32,559 nucleotides of DNA from Oscillospiraceae bacterium. Lineage in GTDB: Bacteria; Bacillota; Clostridia; Oscillospirales; Oscillospiraceae. The stretch spans positions 1 to 32,559 of the forward strand of contig WQWL01000022.1 of NCBI GenBank assembly GCA_009785345.1, read 5' to 3'. The notes beneath the pieces are model-generated. The model saw only the letters and a program-made list of their open reading frames with translations, made no database searches and was not told the origin of the DNA. This document shows positions 14,948 to 24,348 of this stretch, piece after piece (positions within the stretch are counted from its first letter, which is position 1; every line of letters begins with the position of its first letter). Both the position numbers and the translations under genes were made by a program.

Positions 14948-16876
14948 TTGCCAAAGATTTTTGAACTTGATCAACATGTTGCTGATCTTATAGCAGCGGG
15001 CGAGGTTGTCTCTCGCCCTGCTTCTGCAGTTAAGGAGTTATTAGAAAACTCTATAGACTCAGGTGCAAGCATTATAACTGTTGAAATCTCGTCAGGCGGA
15101 ATGACGTATATTCGTGTTACCGATAACGGTTGCGGTATTGCACCGGAAGATGCACAGACCGCGTTTCTTCGACACGCTACGAGTAAGTTGCGTGACGCTC
15201 AAGGATTAGAATCAATCGGCACACTCGGATTTCGAGGCGAGGCTCTTGCAGCAATTGCCGCTGTTTCCCGCATTGAGCTTCTTACAAGAGCGCAAGGTGC
15301 AGATGAAGGTATATCCCTTACATTAGAGGCCGGAGAAGTTGTAGACATGTCACCGGCTGGTTGTCCTGAGGGCACAACAATTATCGTCCGTGATTTGTTT
15401 TTCAATACACCCGCTCGACTAAAATTTATGAAATCAGACAGAGCCGAGGGTTCGAGTATATCATCTGTTGTTTTAAAAACCGCACTGTCGCGTCCTGATG
15501 TCTCCATACGTTTCATAAAAGATGGTAAAACCGAATATCATACCCCGGGAGATTCACGCGTTGACTCCTGTATTTATAGTTTACTTGGAAGAGAAATTGA
15601 AGCAGGCTTTATAAGTGCAGAGTCCTCTGATGAAACTGTCTCCGTTGAGGGATTTGTTTCACTACCCGAATCTGCACGCGGAAATCGAAGCTATCAGTTT
15701 TTCTTCGTTAACGGTAGGGTGGTTCGCTCATTGCTTCTCCAATCAGCACTGGAACAAGCATATAAGAATCGTCTCCAAACCGGACGCTTTCCCTCTTGCG
15801 TACTTTACATAACTACAAAAGCCAATAACGTCGATGTTAATGTTCATCCTGCAAAAACCGAAGTTAAATTCATTTCGGATAAACAAATTTTCGACGGAGT
15901 TTATTATGCGGCACTGGGGGCATTAGAAAAATCTCAGAACTTCAATCCAAGTGAATCCATTGAACACAATTTACCAAAAGAGATATTACGTACATCAACA
16001 TTCAACAGTAACGAGAATAATGCGAACTTCGGAACAAGTTCCAGTTACAAAGCTCCCTCTGGTCGTGGAAGTGCAGGAAAAGGTGGCGGTTTCAAGGTCA
16101 TGCAAGCTGATGAATTTCGTAATTCTCATATTTCTGAGTATACGAGATCATTTGGCTCAAAGGATAATCAAACAAAAAGCCCAGGTCCACATTCGTACAC
16201 AGAGCCTTCAAATAAGCAGAGCTCCTATCAGCCTAAAGTTGATTCTCGCAACTCACTATCTCCTGTTTCTTCAAACAAAAACACACCTGCTAATAGTGCT
16301 ACAACACCGATCCATGACACATTCCGCGTCATAGGCGAAGCCTTGAATGTATATATAATCGTAGAGCACAAGGGCAGCGTTTGGTTCATTGATAAACATG
16401 CTGCACATGAACGTCTTCACTTCGATGCACTAAAAAGCACTTCATACGATCCAATGTCAGAATCACTACTTACCCCCGTTGTATGCCGAATCGGTCATGA
16501 AGATGCATCTCTCCTGCTAGAGCAAGCAGACTTCTTGGAAACGTTAGGATTCTCAGTAGAAAGTTTTGGTGAAGACGCAGTTGCAATTAGACATATACCA
16601 TCAGAAATAGATATCTCTGATACCGAGTCTGTGCTATCAGATTTATGCCTGCAGCTTAAACAGAGCGGCATCGCAGAGCCTGCACAGCGAGATAGTATCT
16701 TTAAGGTTATTGCTTGCAAGGCTGCAATAAAAGCAGGTCGTTCTTCCGATATCAATGAGCTTGAATCTCTTGCCTCAAATGTTATCTCCGGCGACGTGTC
16801 GCAATGTCCCCATGGACGTCCTGTTATTTTTGAGATGACAAAAGCAACCTTAGATAAAGGTTTTGGTCGAATATGA
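14948..16876 (+). CDS. mutL: DNA mismatch repair protein MutL
   Basis: GHKL-ATPase mismatch repair protein, 642 aa. The N-terminal ATPase has ELLENSIDSGAS, VTDNGCGI, GFRGEALAAI and FFNTPARLKF, with VNVHPAKTEVKF closing the transducer domain. A ~110-residue polar Ser/Asn/Lys-rich linker (about residues 340-450) leads to a C-terminal endonuclease domain. That domain has DKHAAHERLHFD (usual form DQHA-x2-E-x4-E, so Q to K and the last E to D), ACKAAIKAG and CPHGRP, so the nicking site appears mostly kept. Translation starts at TTG 14948 with GGAG about 10 bases upstream. It overlaps miaA by four bases (ATGA). MutS is not in the window. Confidence 0.95.
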   Translation: MPKIFELDQHVADLIAAGEVVSRPASAVKELLENSIDSGASIITVEISSGGMTYIRVTDNGCGIAPEDAQTAFLRHATSKLRDAQGLESIGTLGFRGEALAAIAAVSRIELLTRAQGADEGISLTLEAGEVVDMSPAGCPEGTTIIVRDLFFNTPARLKFMKSDRAEGSSISSVVLKTALSRPDVSIRFIKDGKTEYHTPGDSRVDSCIYSLLGREIEAGFISAESSDETVSVEGFVSLPESARGNRSYQFFFVNGRVVRSLLLQSALEQAYKNRLQTGRFPSCVLYITTKANNVDVNVHPAKTEVKFISDKQIFDGVYYAALGALEKSQNFNPSESIEHNLPKEILRTSTFNSNENNANFGTSSSYKAPSGRGSAGKGGGFKVMQADEFRNSHISEYTRSFGSKDNQTKSPGPHSYTEPSNKQSSYQPKVDSRNSLSPVSSNKNTPANSATTPIHDTFRVIGEALNVYIIVEHKGSVWFIDKHAAHERLHFDALKSTSYDPMSESLLTPVVCRIGHEDASLLLEQADFLETLGFSVESFGEDAVAIRHIPSEIDISDTESVLSDLCLQLKQSGIAEPAQRDSIFKVIACKAAIKAGRSSDINELESLASNVISGDVSQCPHGRPVIFEMTKATLDKGFGRI

Positions 16877-17829
16877 GTAGCAGGTCTGGCGCGAACAACA
16901 CAAATATAATTATAATAACAGGACCAACTGCAACCGGAAAAACAGCTCTTAGTGTAGAGTTGGCTAAAATGGTTCATGGCGAAATAGTCTCCGCTGATTC
17001 AATGCAGGTATATAAACACATGGATATCGGTACCGCAAAGCCGTCAAGAAGTGAGATGGGTGGCATTCCTCATTATATGATTGATTGCATCTCACCTGAA
17101 GATGATTATTCTGTAGCTCGTTACGTTAGAGATGCTTCAAAATGTGTTGATGATATTATAGAGCGAGGAAAGACCGTAGTCTTAGTCGGAGGTTCCGGAC
17201 AATATATAGATGCCCTAATTGCAGGGCGAGTATTCTCCTCTCGTGGCGACCACGAGCTAAGAAAAGAACTTGAGCACGAGTATGATAATATCGGTGGCGA
17301 GGCAATGCTCATTAAATTGAGCTCATTTGATTCCGACGCTGCCCAGCGCCTTTATCCAAACGATAAGAAGCGAATCGTTCGGGCAATAGAGACCTTTATA
17401 ACAACAGGCAAAACCATTTCTCAACATGATGAAGAAACCAAAGCGATTCTGCCTCGATATGCAGCAACAAAGTTTGCATTAACATATGCAGACAGAGATG
17501 ATTTATATACGAGAATAAACCAACGCGTTGATGAGATGATATCACAAGGACTTCAAGATGAAGTCAAGAACTTGCTTGACATGGGGATAACGCAAAGATG
17601 TACCGCTATGCAAGCCATTGGATATAAAGAAATCTCTGCTGCTATTGTGAATAATTCAAATATAAATGATGCTGTTGAGCAAGTAAAAATGGAGTCGCGT
17701 CGCTATGCCAAACGTCAGCTTACATGGCTTAGACGTGATAAAGATGTCAAATGGATAACTTGGGATGGCATTGCTGATACCATATTCGCTGTCGAAATTA
17801 TAACAACAGTCTATAATGGCAGAGATTAA
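16873..17829 (+). CDS. miaA: tRNA dimethylallyltransferase MiaA
   Basis: Transfers a dimethylallyl group to A37 of tRNAs reading codons that start with U, giving i6A, the substrate of MiaB (12053-13462, minus strand). The protein is 318 aa, typical length. The P-loop GPTATGKTALS lies at residue ~16, followed by SADSMQVYKHMDIGTAKP, the VLVGGSGQYIDAL block, and in the C-terminal half AMQAIGYKEI and RRYAKRQLTWLRRD. The ATG overlaps the mutL stop as ATGA, so translation is likely coupled. mutL-miaA is a widely conserved gene order. Confidence 0.96.
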   Translation: MSSRSGANNTNIIIITGPTATGKTALSVELAKMVHGEIVSADSMQVYKHMDIGTAKPSRSEMGGIPHYMIDCISPEDDYSVARYVRDASKCVDDIIERGKTVVLVGGSGQYIDALIAGRVFSSRGDHELRKELEHEYDNIGGEAMLIKLSSFDSDAAQRLYPNDKKRIVRAIETFITTGKTISQHDEETKAILPRYAATKFALTYADRDDLYTRINQRVDEMISQGLQDEVKNLLDMGITQRCTAMQAIGYKEISAAIVNNSNINDAVEQVKMESRRYAKRQLTWLRRDKDVKWITWDGIADTIFAVEIITTVYNGRD

Positions 17830-17843
17830 TATACGAGGACAAT

Positions 17844-19001
17844 ATGAAGCGAAGTGATTTTTTTATAAGATTAACGACCGGTGTGATTTTTCTCGCTGTC
17901 GCGTTCTATGTAGGCGTTTCTCTATATAATGCGATTGTCAATACATTCGTTACAACATCTGCAATGAATTATACCATCGAGGAAACCTTAACTACGCGTG
18001 GTTATATAGTCCGAACTGAAACCGTTGCCCAGGACTACGGTGTTTCTGTTCTTCCCACTGCCGGTGAGGGAGAAAGGGTGGCTGCAGGACAAGCTATTGC
18101 CGTTGAATATATGAGTCCCGCTGCTCTTGAGGCCGCAAGTGAACTTCACTCTCTTCGTATGATGCTATCACAATTAGAATCCACTCGCAGTGATGATTAC
18201 TCATCAAGCTTCGATGCGATACGTGAGCTTTCATCTGCTGTTAATACTCATGATTTTAGTAATCTTGCAGAAATTTCAATGTCTGTTGAAACAAGTATCT
18301 TTGCTGCTGATACTGATATTTCAGCATTACAACACCAAATCGCAAACCTTGAAGGTAGGGATGATGGCACTAGAACCATTGTCGCACAAATGGCCGGAAC
18401 TTTTTCACATGTTGTTGATGGTTTTGAACATATAGTTCCGAGCACAGTTTACCAGATGGGTCCTCGTGAATTGGTTGCAAGCTTTAGTACTCCTCAGCAA
18501 ACGCACGGGTTCGGCAAACTTGTAACCGAGCATAGGTGGTATTTTGCAGCCATCGTGGATTCGAGTGAAGCTTCACAACTTTCTCAAGGTGACACAAAAC
18601 CTGTACGATTTTCTGGTGCTTTTAACGAAGAGGTCAACATGACGATAGAAAACATAAGCAATAGTGAAGATAATCTTGTTGTCGTTTTGTTTTCCAGTGA
18701 TAGAGGTATACATAATGTGACACCTATGCGTTCGCTTCATGCTGAAATTGTTATGAATGTTGTTTCCGGCATACGTGTTCCAAAAGATGCAATTCATCTT
18801 GATGATGACCTCAATACATTTGTTTATCTTCAAACAGCGGGATTTGCGGAACGTGTTGCTGTAGAAATACTTGACCCTCCGGGAATAGTTGGCGACAGCT
18901 ATCTTGTCCGTGATGGTATAGAAACAGGTTCACCACTGAGGGTTGACTCTATAATTATAGTAAGAGCAAATGATTTATACCATGGCAGGGTTATTGGGTA
19001 G
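17844..19001 (+). CDS. HlyD-like membrane-anchored adaptor protein
   Basis: A 385-aa protein with one N-terminal membrane helix (about residues 8-30, FFIRLTTGVIFLAVAFYVGV) and an extracytoplasmic remainder. The segment after the helix (TLTTRGYIVRTETV, then PTAGEGERVAAGQAIA) looks like a lipoyl/barrel-sandwich half-motif of HlyD-family periplasmic adaptors. A short helical segment (about residues 90-150) and a beta-rich C-terminal part ending in an IIVRANDLYHG stretch follow. Similar proteins occur beside yggS/sepF in Clostridia and are annotated as HlyD-like, but no transporter is adjacent here, so function is unknown. GAGGAC precedes the ATG, 14 bases after miaA. Confidence 0.7.
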   Translation: MKRSDFFIRLTTGVIFLAVAFYVGVSLYNAIVNTFVTTSAMNYTIEETLTTRGYIVRTETVAQDYGVSVLPTAGEGERVAAGQAIAVEYMSPAALEAASELHSLRMMLSQLESTRSDDYSSSFDAIRELSSAVNTHDFSNLAEISMSVETSIFAADTDISALQHQIANLEGRDDGTRTIVAQMAGTFSHVVDGFEHIVPSTVYQMGPRELVASFSTPQQTHGFGKLVTEHRWYFAAIVDSSEASQLSQGDTKPVRFSGAFNEEVNMTIENISNSEDNLVVVLFSSDRGIHNVTPMRSLHAEIVMNVVSGIRVPKDAIHLDDDLNTFVYLQTAGFAERVAVEILDPPGIVGDSYLVRDGIETGSPLRVDSIIIVRANDLYHGRVIG

Positions 19002-19020
19002 ATAGTATGGCAATGTCAAA

Positions 19021-19042
19021 TAGTCTATGAAAACTAACGTCA
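19021..19042 (+). repeat. Dispersed repeat block, copy 2
   Basis: Identical over 22 bases to 11995-12016 in the opposite orientation. It lies in the 103-base gap before yggS. A shorter direct repeat (GTCAAATAG followed four bases later by ATGAAAA-like sequence) is also seen at 19015 and 19039. Confidence 0.6.
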
Positions 19043-19104
19043 AATAGCGCATGAAAAAACATGATTTTAAGAATCTCGCTGATAGTATAGAGGAAAGAAG
19101 TTTT

Positions 19105-19791
19105 ATGAATATAGCTGATAACATTAAAAGAGTACGTGAGAATATAGCTGAAACTGCTATAAAGTGTGGGCGAAATCCAGAGGATATAACACTCGTAGCT
19201 GCCTCCAAAACACAGCCCGTCCATTATATTCAGCAAGCCATTCTTGCGGGTGTCGACGCTGTTGGTGAAAATCGTGTTCAGGAAATGCTTGAAAAACACT
19301 CTCACTCTGCGTATGAGGGAGCGCCGCTTCATTACATAGGTCATCTGCAATCTAATAAAGTTTCAAAAATCGTAGGTGTTTGTGATTTGATCGAGTCTGT
19401 TTCTTCAACATCTCTTATTAGTGCCATTGGAAAAAAGGCTGTTTCAATGGGAATCAATCAAAATTGTCTTATTGAAGTGAATATTGGAAGAGAACCGCAA
19501 AAATCTGGAATTCTGCCTGAACAATTGGATGAAGTCCTTGAATTTGCTGCAAATACGGCAGGGATACATGTACTTGGTTTAATGGCAATCCCTCCAATTT
19601 TTGATGTTTCTGAAAAGAGTTGTAACTATTTTGACATAATTTTTAAGCTTTTTGTTGACATGAGAGCAAAAAAATATGATAATGTCTCTGTGCGATTGCT
19701 TTCCATGGGAATGAGTGACAGTTATGTCGATGCTATTTTAGCTGGCTCAAATATGGTTAGAATTGGCTCTGCGCTCTTTGGTGAGCGCTAA
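19105..19791 (+). CDS. yggS: YggS family pyridoxal phosphate homeostasis protein
   Basis: Single-domain PLP-binding TIM-barrel protein (COG0325, YlmE of Bacillus), 228 aa. It starts with NIADNIKRVRENI and carries the PLP lysine in VAASKTQP. GENRVQEM, LHYIGHLQSNK, LIEVNIGREPQKSG, GLMAIPP and LSMGMSDSY follow, all in family order. It buffers free PLP rather than catalysing a known reaction. The ATG at 19105 has AGAGGAAAG upstream and gives the family's length. An in-frame ATG at 19051 would add 18 residues overlapping a short repeat. The yggS-sepF-divIVA order is the usual Gram-positive division cluster (ylmE-ylmF...divIVA). Confidence 0.93.
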   Translation: MNIADNIKRVRENIAETAIKCGRNPEDITLVAASKTQPVHYIQQAILAGVDAVGENRVQEMLEKHSHSAYEGAPLHYIGHLQSNKVSKIVGVCDLIESVSSTSLISAIGKKAVSMGINQNCLIEVNIGREPQKSGILPEQLDEVLEFAANTAGIHVLGLMAIPPIFDVSEKSCNYFDIIFKLFVDMRAKKYDNVSVRLLSMGMSDSYVDAILAGSNMVRIGSALFGER

Positions 19792-19816
19792 CTAGTATGA
19801 ACTGGTTCATACTAGT
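19791..19816. repeat. 12-bp perfect inverted repeat after yggS
   Basis: ACTAGTATGAAC (19791-19802) and GTTCATACTAGT (19805-19816) are exact inverted copies separated by TG. The repeat begins on the last base of the yggS stop codon. No T-run follows, so it is not a standard terminator. It could be an RNA-processing hairpin or a protein-binding site. Confidence 0.55.
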
Positions 19817-19861
19817 GCACTAGGCAATAAGCTTCAAAATATAAAGGGAGGTCTCCTGAAG

Positions 19862-20326
19862 TTGGGATTATTTAATGAGTTAAAAAAGCTTGCAAAGCCG
19901 TATGATGACGAGGAAGACTTTGACGACTTCCAACCTAAGATGACAGAGGAACTACCATTGCCTCCGAAGACTCCTGCGCAAGCAAGGAGTTCGTATGGTG
20001 CCTTTGAAGAGCATCGTAGCAACAACAAAGTCGTGAACATACATGCGACAGCACAACTCAAAGTAGCATTGTTCAAACCTGAGAAGTTTGAAGCCGCTGC
20101 TGAAATTGCAGATAATTTGCGTGATAGACATACTGTTGTCTTAAACCTTGAGCAAACTAACAAGGACATTGCGCGTAGACTTGTTGATTTTCTTAGTGGT
20201 GTTGCCTATGCACAGGAAGGCAAAATTAAGAAAGTCGCAGTAAACACATACCTTATAACGCCATATAACGTCGATCTACTCGGCGATTTAATTGACGAAC
20301 TAGAGAATAATGGGCTATACTTCTAG
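19862..20326 (+). CDS. sepF: Cell division protein SepF
   Basis: Membrane-tethering and bundling partner of FtsZ in Gram-positive bacteria, 154 aa. The N-terminus MGLFNELKKLAKPYDDEEDF fits the amphipathic membrane-binding helix plus acidic linker. The core from about residue 55 (VVNIHATAQLKVALFKPEKFEAA) through RHTVVLNLEQTNKDIARRLVDFLSGVAYA to the end is the DUF552 fold. The start is a TTG at 19862 with a strong GGGAGGT nine to ten bases upstream. It is followed after 90 bases by divIVA. Confidence 0.93.
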   Translation: MGLFNELKKLAKPYDDEEDFDDFQPKMTEELPLPPKTPAQARSSYGAFEEHRSNNKVVNIHATAQLKVALFKPEKFEAAAEIADNLRDRHTVVLNLEQTNKDIARRLVDFLSGVAYAQEGKIKKVAVNTYLITPYNVDLLGDLIDELENNGLYF

Positions 20327-20416
20327 TTAGAACTCTTATACCGTCTTACAGATAAACACACATGTGGGTACTGATACCAACTGTGATAAATTTTATACCG
20401 AAAGGAATGAGTGGTA

Positions 20417-21337
20417 ATGCTAACTCCTCAAGAAATTAATGAAAAAGGTTTTGACAAAGCCGTATTTAACGGATACGACATGGGGGATGTTGATGATTTT
20501 CTTGAAATAGTATCCAATGACTATAATGCTTTATATAAGGAAAATGCGATTCTAAAAGGAAAGCTGAAAGTCCTTGTTGAAAAGGTAGAGGAATATCGTT
20601 CAACCGAAGATGCTATGAGGATGGCTCTGCTCACTGCTCAACGTATGGGTGATGATATAACCTCAAAAGCAAGTAAGCAAAGAGATGAAATGCTTCAAAT
20701 CGCTGAAGACGAAGTGCGTGCTAAGTATGATGAAATTGCTGGTCGTTGTGCTGATGAAGAAATGCGTCTTACATTGGCAACAAAAGAAACTGCCAAGTTC
20801 ATCGAGCTTTCACAAGCAATTATGCGTAAGCATGCAGAATTTCTCGACAAATTAGAAAGCGCCCGTCGTGTAGTTAAGCCCCCCAAGGGTGGTGCAAGCA
20901 AAGCTTCTGCACCCCAAAGCATGTCTACAACCCCTGCAATGAGAGCTCCCAAGCCTGCCACAAAACCTGCGGCTCCTGCAAAACCCATTGCACCTGCAAA
21001 GCCCGCGCCTCAACCGGAGAAACCACACTCGATCTCTGAAACAACGCAACCGATTCCGGATATTTCAAAGCACGACGCTGATATTGATGATATTGCTTTA
21101 CAAATTGGCTCCATTGTCGAAGAAATTTCTGATGATGAAAAGTCATCCGGACCACCAGTTGATGTCGCAAAGCCTTCTGAGCCAATGGCTTCTCCGCAAT
21201 CACTCTTTGATACCGATCATGGTTCAGATATTCCATATGATGCCCATGAAGATCTTGTAAGTCAAGACACTTCACCAAGACCAAAATTTGATTTTGACGA
21301 TTTAAAATTCGGTGCAAACTTTGACTTAGAGGACTAA
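20417..21337 (+). CDS. divIVA: Cell division initiation protein DivIVA
   Basis: Curvature-sensing coiled-coil protein at poles and septum, 306 aa. The conserved N-terminal lipid-binding domain reads LTPQEINEKGFDKAVFNGYD followed by DVDDFLEIV, and coiled-coil sequence runs to about residue 150. The next ~60 residues are a Pro/Ala/Lys-rich low-complexity linker with PAKPAPQP-type repeats, and the C-terminus is acidic. The family core is ~160 aa, so half of this protein is the disordered extension, as in many Clostridia and Actinobacteria. ATG 20417 is chosen because GAAAGGA lies about 10 bases upstream. The in-frame GTG at 20411 is too close to it. Confidence 0.93.
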   Translation: MLTPQEINEKGFDKAVFNGYDMGDVDDFLEIVSNDYNALYKENAILKGKLKVLVEKVEEYRSTEDAMRMALLTAQRMGDDITSKASKQRDEMLQIAEDEVRAKYDEIAGRCADEEMRLTLATKETAKFIELSQAIMRKHAEFLDKLESARRVVKPPKGGASKASAPQSMSTTPAMRAPKPATKPAAPAKPIAPAKPAPQPEKPHSISETTQPIPDISKHDADIDDIALQIGSIVEEISDDEKSSGPPVDVAKPSEPMASPQSLFDTDHGSDIPYDAHEDLVSQDTSPRPKFDFDDLKFGANFDLED

Positions 21338-21373
21338 TTACCAGTTAATCCGTGACTAATTTTCGAAATATTT

Positions 21374-21400
21374 GCGGTCGGGATTCACCCTCGACCGCTT
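21374..21400 (+). terminator. Weak terminator candidate after divIVA
   Basis: GCGGTCG (21374-21380) pairs with CGACCGC (21392-21398), with two more G-C pairs inside, followed by only three T. It may attenuate between divIVA and ileS. The divIVA-ileS gap is 106 bases, too short for a normal T-box leader. Confidence 0.4.
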
Positions 21401-21443
21401 TGCAATCAAATCTCGTTATCCTAACTGAAAGGACAATAATACC

Positions 21444-24263
21444 GTGTCTCAAGATTATAATGAAACAATACTGCTGCCAAAAACTGACTTTCCAATGCGT
21501 GCCGGTCTTCCGAAGCGCGAACCGGAAATGCTAAAAACTTTTTATGAAAAAAGGATTTATGAGAACTTAATTGAGAAGAACGCAGGAAAACCAAAGTATA
21601 TTCTTCACGACGGACCTCCATTTTCTAATGGTGATATTCATTTAGGTCACGTTCTCAATAAGGTCTTAAAAGATATAATCGTTCGCGAGAAAAACATGTC
21701 CGGTTATTGTGCACCGTATACACCTGGTTGGGATAACCATGGCATGCCAATTGAGAGTGCTATAATTAAGAAAAATAAACTCGACAGGAAAAGCATGTCT
21801 ATTCCTGAATTCCGTGATGCTTGCCATGCGTTTGCTGCCGAGTATGTTGATAGGCAACGAGAGCAATTTAAACGATTGGGAGTAATTGGCGACTGGGATA
21901 ACCCTTATCTGACAATGAACCCTACATTTGAAGAGCAAGAAGTTCGCGTGTTTGGAAAAATGTATGAAAAGGGATATATCTATAAAGGACATAAACCCGT
22001 TTATTGGTGTCCTTCCGATGAAACCGCCCTTGCAGAAGCTGAGATTGAATATGCTGATGTGCCATGCAAGGCAATCTATGTGAAGTTTAAAATAAAAGAT
22101 GACAAAGGTGTCCTTGACGGTATTGAGGGCAAAGAAAATGCAAATGTGCTAATTTGGACAACTACTGCTTGGACTCTTCCGGGCAACCTTGCAATAAGTT
22201 TCGGTCCTGATATTGAATATGCTGTTTGTAAAGCAAACGGCGGAATATATGTCGTTGCCGAGAAACTTGCTGAAACCGTGTTTGAAAAAGCCGGTATCGA
22301 TAAATATGAAGTTTTGAAAAAACTACCCGGCAGAGCTTTTGAGCTTGCGACAACGCAACATCCGTTTTATGACCGTGAGTCACTTGTCATTCTTGGCAAC
22401 CATGTTACAGTCGATGCTGGTACTGGATGTGTTCATACTGCACCGGGGCATGGTGTTGATGACTACAATGTTTGCAGAAAATATCCACAACTTCCAATGC
22501 TCATGCCTGTGGATCCTCGTGGAGTTATGACTGAAGAAGCTCTTCAATATGCTGGAAACCACTACTCTAAAGTCAACGATATCATTGTTGATGATCTTGC
22601 ACAAAGTGGCGCCTTATTTGCCGCCGAAGAAATCGTTCACTCTTATCCACATTGCTGGCGTTGTAAAAAGCCTGTTATTTTCCGTGCTACAGAGCAGTGG
22701 TTTGCCTCTGTAGATGCCATGAAAGATACAGCTATTGCCGCATGTGAAGAAATAGAATGGAATCCTACATGGGGCAAAGAGCGCATGATTGCCATGTTGA
22801 TTGAGCGCTCAGACTGGTGCATCTCGCGTCAAAGGCATTGGGGCTTACCGATACCTGTTTTCTATTGTGACACATGTGAAAAACCTGTATGTACCCCCGA
22901 AACTATCGAATCAGTAGCAACAATTTTCGGACAAAAAGGTTCAAATGCATGGTATGAATCAGATGCTGTTGACCTGTTACCGGATAACTTTACTTGTCCT
23001 CACTGTAGTGCAACGGGTTTCACAAGGGGTACAGACTCTTTGGATTGTTGGTTTGATTCCGGCTCTACACATGCTGATGTACTAAGTTCTGGTAATTTCC
23101 CCGGACTACAATTTCCTGCTGATTTATATATAGAAGGTGGCGACCAATACCGTGGCTGGTTCCAATCTTCTATGCTTACAAGTATTGCAGTCAATGGCGT
23201 TGCGCCATATAAGAGAATTATTACACATGGATGGACTGTCGATGGTGAAGGAAAAGCAATGCATAAATCTCTCGGTAATGCAGTGCCTCCGGATAAGGTT
23301 TTAAACACCTATGGTGCGGATATACTCCGTTTGTGGGTCGCATCTTCTGATTATAGGGTAGATAATCGCGTTTCTAATGATATTTTAAAGCAGCTTTCCG
23401 ATATATATCTCAAAATTCGTAACACCGCTCGCTTCATTCTCGGCAACTTAAATGCGTTTGATCCCAACAACTTGGTTGATTTTGATGATATGCCGGAACT
23501 TGAGCGATGGGCGCTAACGCGACTAAATCGATTGATCGCAAATGTAAATACTGCTTACGAGAAATATGAATATCACACCATATATCATGCTATCCATAAT
23601 TTCTGCACAGTCGAAATGTCGAACTTTTACCTTGATATCATTAAGGATAGATTATACTGTGACGACGAACATGGATTGTCTAGACGTAGTGCACAAACAG
23701 CTATATACGTCATTTTAGATGCTTTGGTGCGCATGTTAGCTCCTATTCTCGCCTTTACAACTGAAGAAATATGGGCTATAATGCCTCATCACAAAGATGT
23801 AGAGCTTGAAAGCGTTCTTTATAATTCTATGCCTGTAGTAAATACAAAATATGCATTCTCGCCAGAGTTCGAAGCCAGATGGGATTCGTTGCTACGTTTG
23901 CGAACAGATGTCTACAAAGCTCTTGAGCTTGCTCGTACAGAAAAAGTAATCGGTAAGTCTCTCGAAGCTGAGGTTACAATATATCTAGATGATGCCGCTT
24001 CTGAGACCTTCAAAAACATTGCAGATATGGATTTTCGTGCCTTGTTCATCGTTTCTGGCGTGAATGTCGTCGAAAACAATAATGCGACCATTGATGGTCA
24101 TATCGGAGTCGAGTTTCCAGGTGCGACTATTACAGTCAGTACCAATAATGAGGCAAAGTGCGTAAGATGTTGGAAACACGATGCGGATGTAGGTGAAAAC
24201 GCAGAACATCCCGAACTTTGTCCACGATGTGCCAACGTCGTTTCAAACGTAGGGCATCTCTAA
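21444..24263 (+). CDS. ileS: Isoleucine--tRNA ligase IleS
   Basis: Class I aminoacyl-tRNA synthetase, 939 aa, the bacterial type. The HIGH motif reads GDIHLGHVLNK (about residue 60). The CP1 editing domain has LIWTTTAWTLPGNLA and HTAPGHGVDDY. The KMSKS loop reads GEGKAMHKSLGN, so the first K-M-S-K residues vary, as in other clostridial IleS. The WCISRQRHWGLPIPVF block and anticodon-binding helices follow. The C-terminus has a CxxC pair plus a second CxxC (CVRCWKH and CPRC), forming the zinc finger. Translation starts at GTG 21444 with GAAAGGAC upstream. No T-box specifier or antiterminator was recognised in the 106-base leader. Confidence 0.96.
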   Translation: MSQDYNETILLPKTDFPMRAGLPKREPEMLKTFYEKRIYENLIEKNAGKPKYILHDGPPFSNGDIHLGHVLNKVLKDIIVREKNMSGYCAPYTPGWDNHGMPIESAIIKKNKLDRKSMSIPEFRDACHAFAAEYVDRQREQFKRLGVIGDWDNPYLTMNPTFEEQEVRVFGKMYEKGYIYKGHKPVYWCPSDETALAEAEIEYADVPCKAIYVKFKIKDDKGVLDGIEGKENANVLIWTTTAWTLPGNLAISFGPDIEYAVCKANGGIYVVAEKLAETVFEKAGIDKYEVLKKLPGRAFELATTQHPFYDRESLVILGNHVTVDAGTGCVHTAPGHGVDDYNVCRKYPQLPMLMPVDPRGVMTEEALQYAGNHYSKVNDIIVDDLAQSGALFAAEEIVHSYPHCWRCKKPVIFRATEQWFASVDAMKDTAIAACEEIEWNPTWGKERMIAMLIERSDWCISRQRHWGLPIPVFYCDTCEKPVCTPETIESVATIFGQKGSNAWYESDAVDLLPDNFTCPHCSATGFTRGTDSLDCWFDSGSTHADVLSSGNFPGLQFPADLYIEGGDQYRGWFQSSMLTSIAVNGVAPYKRIITHGWTVDGEGKAMHKSLGNAVPPDKVLNTYGADILRLWVASSDYRVDNRVSNDILKQLSDIYLKIRNTARFILGNLNAFDPNNLVDFDDMPELERWALTRLNRLIANVNTAYEKYEYHTIYHAIHNFCTVEMSNFYLDIIKDRLYCDDEHGLSRRSAQTAIYVILDALVRMLAPILAFTTEEIWAIMPHHKDVELESVLYNSMPVVNTKYAFSPEFEARWDSLLRLRTDVYKALELARTEKVIGKSLEAEVTIYLDDAASETFKNIADMDFRALFIVSGVNVVENNNATIDGHIGVEFPGATITVSTNNEAKCVRCWKHDADVGENAEHPELCPRCANVVSNVGHL

Positions 24264-24274
24264 AACCCACCACC

Positions 24275-24297
24275 AACCTAATAGACACTAGGTTTTC
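24275..24297 (+). terminator. Possible weak terminator after ileS
   Basis: AACCTA (24275-24280) can pair with TAGGTT (24289-24294) around an 8-base loop, followed by TT. The stem is short and AT-rich, so termination would be inefficient. Most of the 85-base ileS-lspA gap holds nothing else recognisable apart from the GGAGGT site of lspA. Confidence 0.3.
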
Positions 24298-24348
24298 AGA
24301 TGCACCCATTAATTTACGCAGTAAACACCACACTTGGAGGTAAAAAAT

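Noticed and set aside
20371-20399. Promoter before divIVA (CTGATA, 17 bases, TATACC)
   Set aside because: The spacing is ideal, but the predicted start near 20406 falls inside the ribosome binding site, so it could not serve the ATG at 20417.
21338-21443. T-box riboswitch before ileS
   Set aside because: The gap is only 106 bases and contains no recognisable T-box sequence or specifier loop. A single 7-9-bp hairpin is all that is visible.
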